Assembly (NCBI GenBank): GCA_946186335.1
Contig: CAMHMW010000027.1
Location: 1 to 16,788, forward strand
DNA: 16,788 nucleotides
Direction of reading: 5' to 3'
From: an uncultured Candidatus Melainabacteria bacterium
GTDB lineage: Bacteria > Cyanobacteriota > Vampirovibrionia > Gastranaerophilales > Gastranaerophilaceae
This document shows, in pieces, positions 14,002 through 16,788 of this stretch. Numbering within the stretch: position 1 is the stretch's first letter; each line of letters opens with the position of its first letter. Under the pieces are notes generated by a model. That model worked only from the letters and a program-made list of their open reading frames with translations. It searched no databases and had not been told where the DNA came from. Position numbers and translations under genes: made by a program.

Positions 14002-15057
14002 TCAGTTATTAAAATTCTTTTTTAATTCTTCTATACTGTCACCGCCGTATTTAAGCAGAATTTCATCCGCCAAAACCCACGCAACTCTTGCTTCCGCAAC
14101 AACAGAGCAAGCCTCAACGGCACAAACATCCGAGCGCTCAAAATGGGCTTCCGTTTCTTCTTTTGTGTTGGCATCGACTGTTTTTAATGGAGCTTTCATT
14201 GTAGGAATGGGTTTCATAACTCCTGATACAACCAAATCCTGACCGTTTGTCATTCCGCCTTCAACTCCGCCTGCATTATTTGTTTTGCGTGTAATTTCAC
14301 CGTCTTTGGCAAAAATTTCATCGTGATAATTACTTCCCTGATACCCGAGCGGATTTGTACCGATTTCAACAACTTTTACCGCAGGAATACTCATAACCGC
14401 CTGTGCCAGTTTGCCGTCAATCCCTCTGTCCCAGTGAACATAAGAACCAAGCCCGACAGGAAGATTTTTGTATGTAACGACAAATTTTCCGCCAACTGTA
14501 TCCCCTTTACCTCTCATAACTTCAACTTCGTCTTTAAATTCCGCCGGACAGCAGGCTGAACCGATTTGTGTGACCTGAGAACTTCCGGCAATTCCCAGTT
14601 CTTTTAACAAAAGTTTTGCAACTGCGCCAACCGCAACCTCAACGGCTGTTTTTCTTGCGCTTGAACGCTCTAAAACATTTCTTAAATCAGTTTGGTTATA
14701 TTTTACACTCCCTGCGTAATCAGCATGACCGGGGCGATAAGTTGAAAAGGCTCTGTCATCTGTGATATCTTCCGGTGCAACACTCATAATTTTTTGCCAC
14801 GATTCAAAATCACGGTTTTTCACAACAAGAGTAACGGGTGAACCGAGAGTTTTTCCAAAACGTACCCCTGATGTTATTTCAACGGTATCGTTTTCAATTT
14901 TCATCCGCTCTCCTCTGCCGTAACCCTGCTGACGTCTTGATAATTCACTGTTTATAAAATCAATGTCAATTTCAAGACCTGAGGGGAGTCCCTCAATTAT
15001 TGCGGTCAAACATTTTCCGTGGCTTTCACCTGCCGTTAAAAATCTGAATTTTTCCAT
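14002..15057 (-). CDS. aroC: Chorismate synthase
   Basis: AroC converts EPSP to chorismate, the last shikimate step, using reduced FMN without net redox. The 351 residues carry the three signature regions: GESHG with His13, the RPGHADYAGSVKY segment (108-120) with His111 followed by RSSARKTA (131-138), and GGVEGGMTNGQDLVVSGVMK (263-282). The ATG shares a base with the TAA of the upstream lipoprotein gene (TAATG), and AAAGGTG precedes it, so translation is likely coupled. The FMN reductase it may need is not in the window. The gene ends 60 nt before galM. Confidence 0.98.
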   Translation of the reverse strand: MEKFRFLTAGESHGKCLTAIIEGLPSGLEIDIDFINSELSRRQQGYGRGERMKIENDTVEITSGVRFGKTLGSPVTLVVKNRDFESWQKIMSVAPEDITDDRAFSTYRPGHADYAGSVKYNQTDLRNVLERSSARKTAVEVAVGAVAKLLLKELGIAGSSQVTQIGSACCPAEFKDEVEVMRGKGDTVGGKFVVTYKNLPVGLGSYVHWDRGIDGKLAQAVMSIPAVKVVEIGTNPLGYQGSNYHDEIFAKDGEITRKTNNAGGVEGGMTNGQDLVVSGVMKPIPTMKAPLKTVDANTKEETEAHFERSDVCAVEACSVVAEARVAWVLADEILLKYGGDSIEELKKNFNN

Positions 15058-15533
15058 TATTCACCTTTATTTTTGTGTCGTAAAAACGCCTGAACTTTTG
15101 TCTGCATCATTTCTTCAGTAATTTTTAAACCGTCATCGGTGTCCTGCACTATCTGGTACATTTTTAACCAGTATGTTTCATTTGTCGGCTGACGTTCCGC
15201 ACTTATTTTCAGACCGTTCGGGACTTCTCTTACGACAATATTTTTGTATTTGTTTTTGTACTGTTTAATTTTAGCAGTTTTTTGTCCAAGTTTCAATTCT
15301 TTAAAATATCTTTTCGGAGGGACTATAATATCTTCGGTTTCACCCGATGGTTTAACAACTTCCCGAATAATTTTCGCATCAGGGGAATACATCCCCAAAA
15401 GAGCATCGTCATAAGTATTTGCATAATTTGTATATCTGTCAAAAAATGCCATCCCGTCTTTTGGATTCTTTGCATAACAAGAAATAAATGTAAAAAGTAT
15501 AAAGAGTAATGTTAATAAGATTTTATTTTTCAT
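15057..15533 (-). CDS. Probable lipoprotein of unknown function, upstream of aroC
   Basis: 158 residues from ATG 15533. The N-terminus MKNKILLTLLFILFTFISC is a textbook signal with a lipobox-like FISC (Cys19), so it is a candidate substrate for LspA. Cleavage by signal peptidase I after CYA is the alternative. The mature part (about 30-150) has a YTNYANTYDDALLGMYSPDA helix, a YFKEL segment and terminal beta strands, suggesting an NTF2-like fold resembling the exported protein at 9989. A longer frame from ATG 15584 exists but puts 17 odd residues before the signal. TATGAT ends 6 nt before 15533 and supports the shorter form. It is coupled to aroC by a TAATG overlap. Confidence 0.7.
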   Translation of the reverse strand: MKNKILLTLLFILFTFISCYAKNPKDGMAFFDRYTNYANTYDDALLGMYSPDAKIIREVVKPSGETEDIIVPPKRYFKELKLGQKTAKIKQYKNKYKNIVVREVPNGLKISAERQPTNETYWLKMYQIVQDTDDGLKITEEMMQTKVQAFLRHKNKGE

Positions 15534-15539
15534 AAAAAA

Positions 15540-15545
15540 ATCATA
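15540..15545 (-). promoter_or_regulatory. -10 box for the lipoprotein-aroC unit, leaderless start
   Basis: TATGAT on the minus strand is followed by six T residues and then ATG 15533, the same 6-nt spacing as ruvB, aroA and the 9989 gene. No Shine-Dalgarno sequence is visible. A second possibility is TATACA (minus strand, 15594-15599) farther upstream. Confidence 0.4.
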
Positions 15546-15594
15546 AATTTCCCGCAGAAAAAATAAAATTATCATGTCGGGCATTTCTTTTGTG

Positions 15595-15600
15595 TATAAT
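15595..15600 (+). promoter_or_regulatory. -10 box for the response regulator, leaderless start
   Basis: TATAAT ends 7 nt before ATG 15608, with TGTG directly upstream. No Shine-Dalgarno sequence. The two earlier in-frame starts (TTG 15590, ATG 15599) overlap this box and are unlikely. Confidence 0.5.
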
Positions 15601-15607
15601 GTTCAGT

Positions 15608-15997
15608 ATGAAAAAAATATTACTTGTTGACGATGTCCCGGGGTGGGTACGTTTTCACAGAACAAATATCGAATATCTGAATATCCCCGATTTGGAAATT
15701 AATGAGGCATTTAGCGCAAAAGAGGGTTTGGCAAAAATTGAAAGTGCTATTGATAACCCATATTGTGCCATATTTACTGATTTGCAAATGGAAAGCGATT
15801 TTTTGCCGTATCAAGCAGGGGAATGGCTTGTCAGACAGATAAAAACCTATGATAAATATTACAAAGATACGAAAATAGTTATCGTTTCGGCATCCCCCAT
15901 GATTGAACTAATCGCAAAAAAGAATGACGTTTTGTTCATTCCCAAAACCGTAATTCGCAACGCCGATGCGGAAATATACAGACAGTTTATTGAATAG
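15608..15997 (+). CDS. Single-domain response regulator (CheY-like receiver)
   Basis: 129 residues that are all receiver domain. The acidic pair D8-D9 (LLVDD), phospho-acceptor D58 (FTDLQM), S94 (VIVSASP) and K113 (FIPKT) are all in place, so it should be phosphorylatable. There is no output domain, so it acts by protein interaction or phosphorelay. A slightly long segment between D58 and S94 (ESDFLPYQAGEW) is unusual for CheY. Its 3' end overlaps that of the convergent sensor kinase by 11 bp, which makes the kinase a likely partner. It diverges from the lipoprotein gene with 74 bp between starts. Confidence 0.9.
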   Translation: MKKILLVDDVPGWVRFHRTNIEYLNIPDLEINEAFSAKEGLAKIESAIDNPYCAIFTDLQMESDFLPYQAGEWLVRQIKTYDKYYKDTKIVIVSASPMIELIAKKNDVLFIPKTVIRNADAEIYRQFIE

Positions 15998-16788
15998 GTA
16001 ATTTTACACAAAATTCTGTACGAACATTTTCTTCGCTTGTGACGGTGATTTCGCCACCATGTGCTTCCACAATTTGCTGAGAAAGATACAAACCCAAGCC
16101 TGTTCCGACTTTTCTGAGTTTCTTTGCGGCGGAATAGTACTTGTTAAATATCATTTTTTGTTCTTCTTTACTGATTCCCTGTCCGTAATCAATTACCGAA
16201 ATCGTTATGTATTTTGGATTTTTGCCTATCTCAACATCAATTGCTTTTTGGGTATTGCTGTGGTCTATGGCATTTGATACAAGATTTTTTATAACCCTGA
16301 TTAATTGTGTTGCATCTGCATTTATATGCAGGTTATCTTTACTCGGAATAAAGTTAATATCAAGTTTTGCATTATTTGCAATAGGAATCATTTCCCCGAC
16401 AACTTTTTCCACAAACGGATTAAGGTCAATATCTTCTTTTAAAAGTTTTATACCCTGTTCTTTTAATTTATAAGTTTCCAAAAGAATTTGAACCAACTCT
16501 AACAAACTGTTATTTGATGCTTTCATACTATCTAGGGCATATTTTTGCTTTTCTGATATTTCTCCGAATTTATTAGCCAAAAATAAATCTATCATATTAG
16601 ATGCGGCAACTATCGGAACCTTCAAATCATGAGTTAAAGTTGCCACAAAATCCTCTTTCAGAGTTTCAATTTCACGCTCTGTTGTTATGTCTTTAATTAT
16701 CATAACAAAGCGTTTTTTATCAAAAGATGTGAGAGCCTGAGAACTTATTATAAAATTATTTGTCGGGGTGTGTTTTATGAATATTTCG
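15987..16788 (-). CDS. PAS-containing sensor histidine kinase, partial (N-terminus off the right edge)
   Basis: The frame is open to the window edge. The 28 residues before the Met at 16703 continue in frame and look like the end of a PAS domain (IISSQALTSFDKKRFVMIIKDITTERE), so 16703 is not the true start. Then come the His box FVATLTHDLKVPI (phospho-accepting His near 16630), a dimerisation helix pair, the N box LVSNAIDHSN, G1 DYGQGIS, F box IFNKYYSAA and G2 GTGLGLYLS, ending AHGGEITVTSE. All catalytic boxes are intact. No transmembrane segment lies in the visible part. The stop codon lies inside the response regulator's 3' end. Confidence 0.93.
   Translation of the reverse strand, partial: EIFIKHTPTNNFIISSQALTSFDKKRFVMIIKDITTEREIETLKEDFVATLTHDLKVPIVAASNMIDLFLANKFGEISEKQKYALDSMKASNNSLLELVQILLETYKLKEQGIKLLKEDIDLNPFVEKVVGEMIPIANNAKLDINFIPSKDNLHINADATQLIRVIKNLVSNAIDHSNTQKAIDVEIGKNPKYITISVIDYGQGISKEEQKMIFNKYYSAAKKLRKVGTGLGLYLSQQIVEAHGGEITVTSEENVRTEFCVKLPIQ

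Noticed and set aside
15534..15584. Longer N-terminus for the lipoprotein from ATG 15584
   Set aside because: It would place 17 hydrophobic and charged residues before a complete lipoprotein signal peptide. A TATACA box upstream keeps it possible, but the short form is better.

Overview
The window is a compact, AT-rich bacterial chromosome segment that uses the standard code. It holds thirteen or more core or accessory genes on both strands, with no tRNA, rRNA, CRISPR array, prophage or insertion sequence that I can see. The organism is a diderm: it has an MlaE-type lipid permease, a prolipoprotein signal peptidase and several exported proteins. The AT-rich genome, short N-terminal extensions on proteins and orphan MlaE permease make me think of a gut non-photosynthetic cyanobacterial relative (Gastranaerophilales / Melainabacteria / Vampirovibrionia). 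That placement is inference from overall look, not from a marker gene.

Layout. (1) 1-1969, minus: the N-terminal 656 codons of a large signalling protein with three zinc-ribbon-like CxxC clusters, a degenerate class III nucleotidyl cyclase-like domain and a STAND/AAA-type ATPase region that has lost its P-loop. It continues off the left edge. (2) 2139-5750, plus: ruvB, then a phosphoribosyltransferase-like unknown, a 17-codon ORF linked by stop/start overlaps on both sides, and a repeat-rich unknown. (3) 5801-7813: a small minus-strand unknown, a plus-strand helical-repeat protein and a Fic enzyme carrying its own C-terminal inhibitory motif. (4) 7826-9928: aroA (minus) and mlaE (plus) diverge. 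(5) 9989-12689, plus: a tight four-gene operon of an exported NTF2-like protein, lspA, an RluD-type pseudouridine synthase and a small membrane/coiled-coil protein. (6) 12697-15533, minus: a probable lipoprotein, aroC and galM. (7) 15608-16788: a single-domain response regulator and a PAS-containing sensor kinase meet tail to tail and overlap by 11 bp.

How the genes fit together. aroA and aroC supply two late steps of the shikimate pathway but sit in separate units. lspA matures lipoproteins and is co-transcribed with an exported protein. The kinase and receiver are a plausible cognate pair despite facing each other.

Two genome-wide habits stand out. Several genes have a promoter -10 element ending only 6-9 nt before the ATG and no Shine-Dalgarno sequence, which predicts leaderless mRNAs. 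Genes inside operons, or with -10 boxes farther upstream, have clear Shine-Dalgarno sequences. I corrected four starts using these signals (fic, the exported protein at 9989, the lipoprotein at 15533 and the receiver at 15608). The most unusual proteins are the pseudo-cyclase/pseudo-ATPase at the left edge and an LspA whose first catalytic aspartate is a glutamate.
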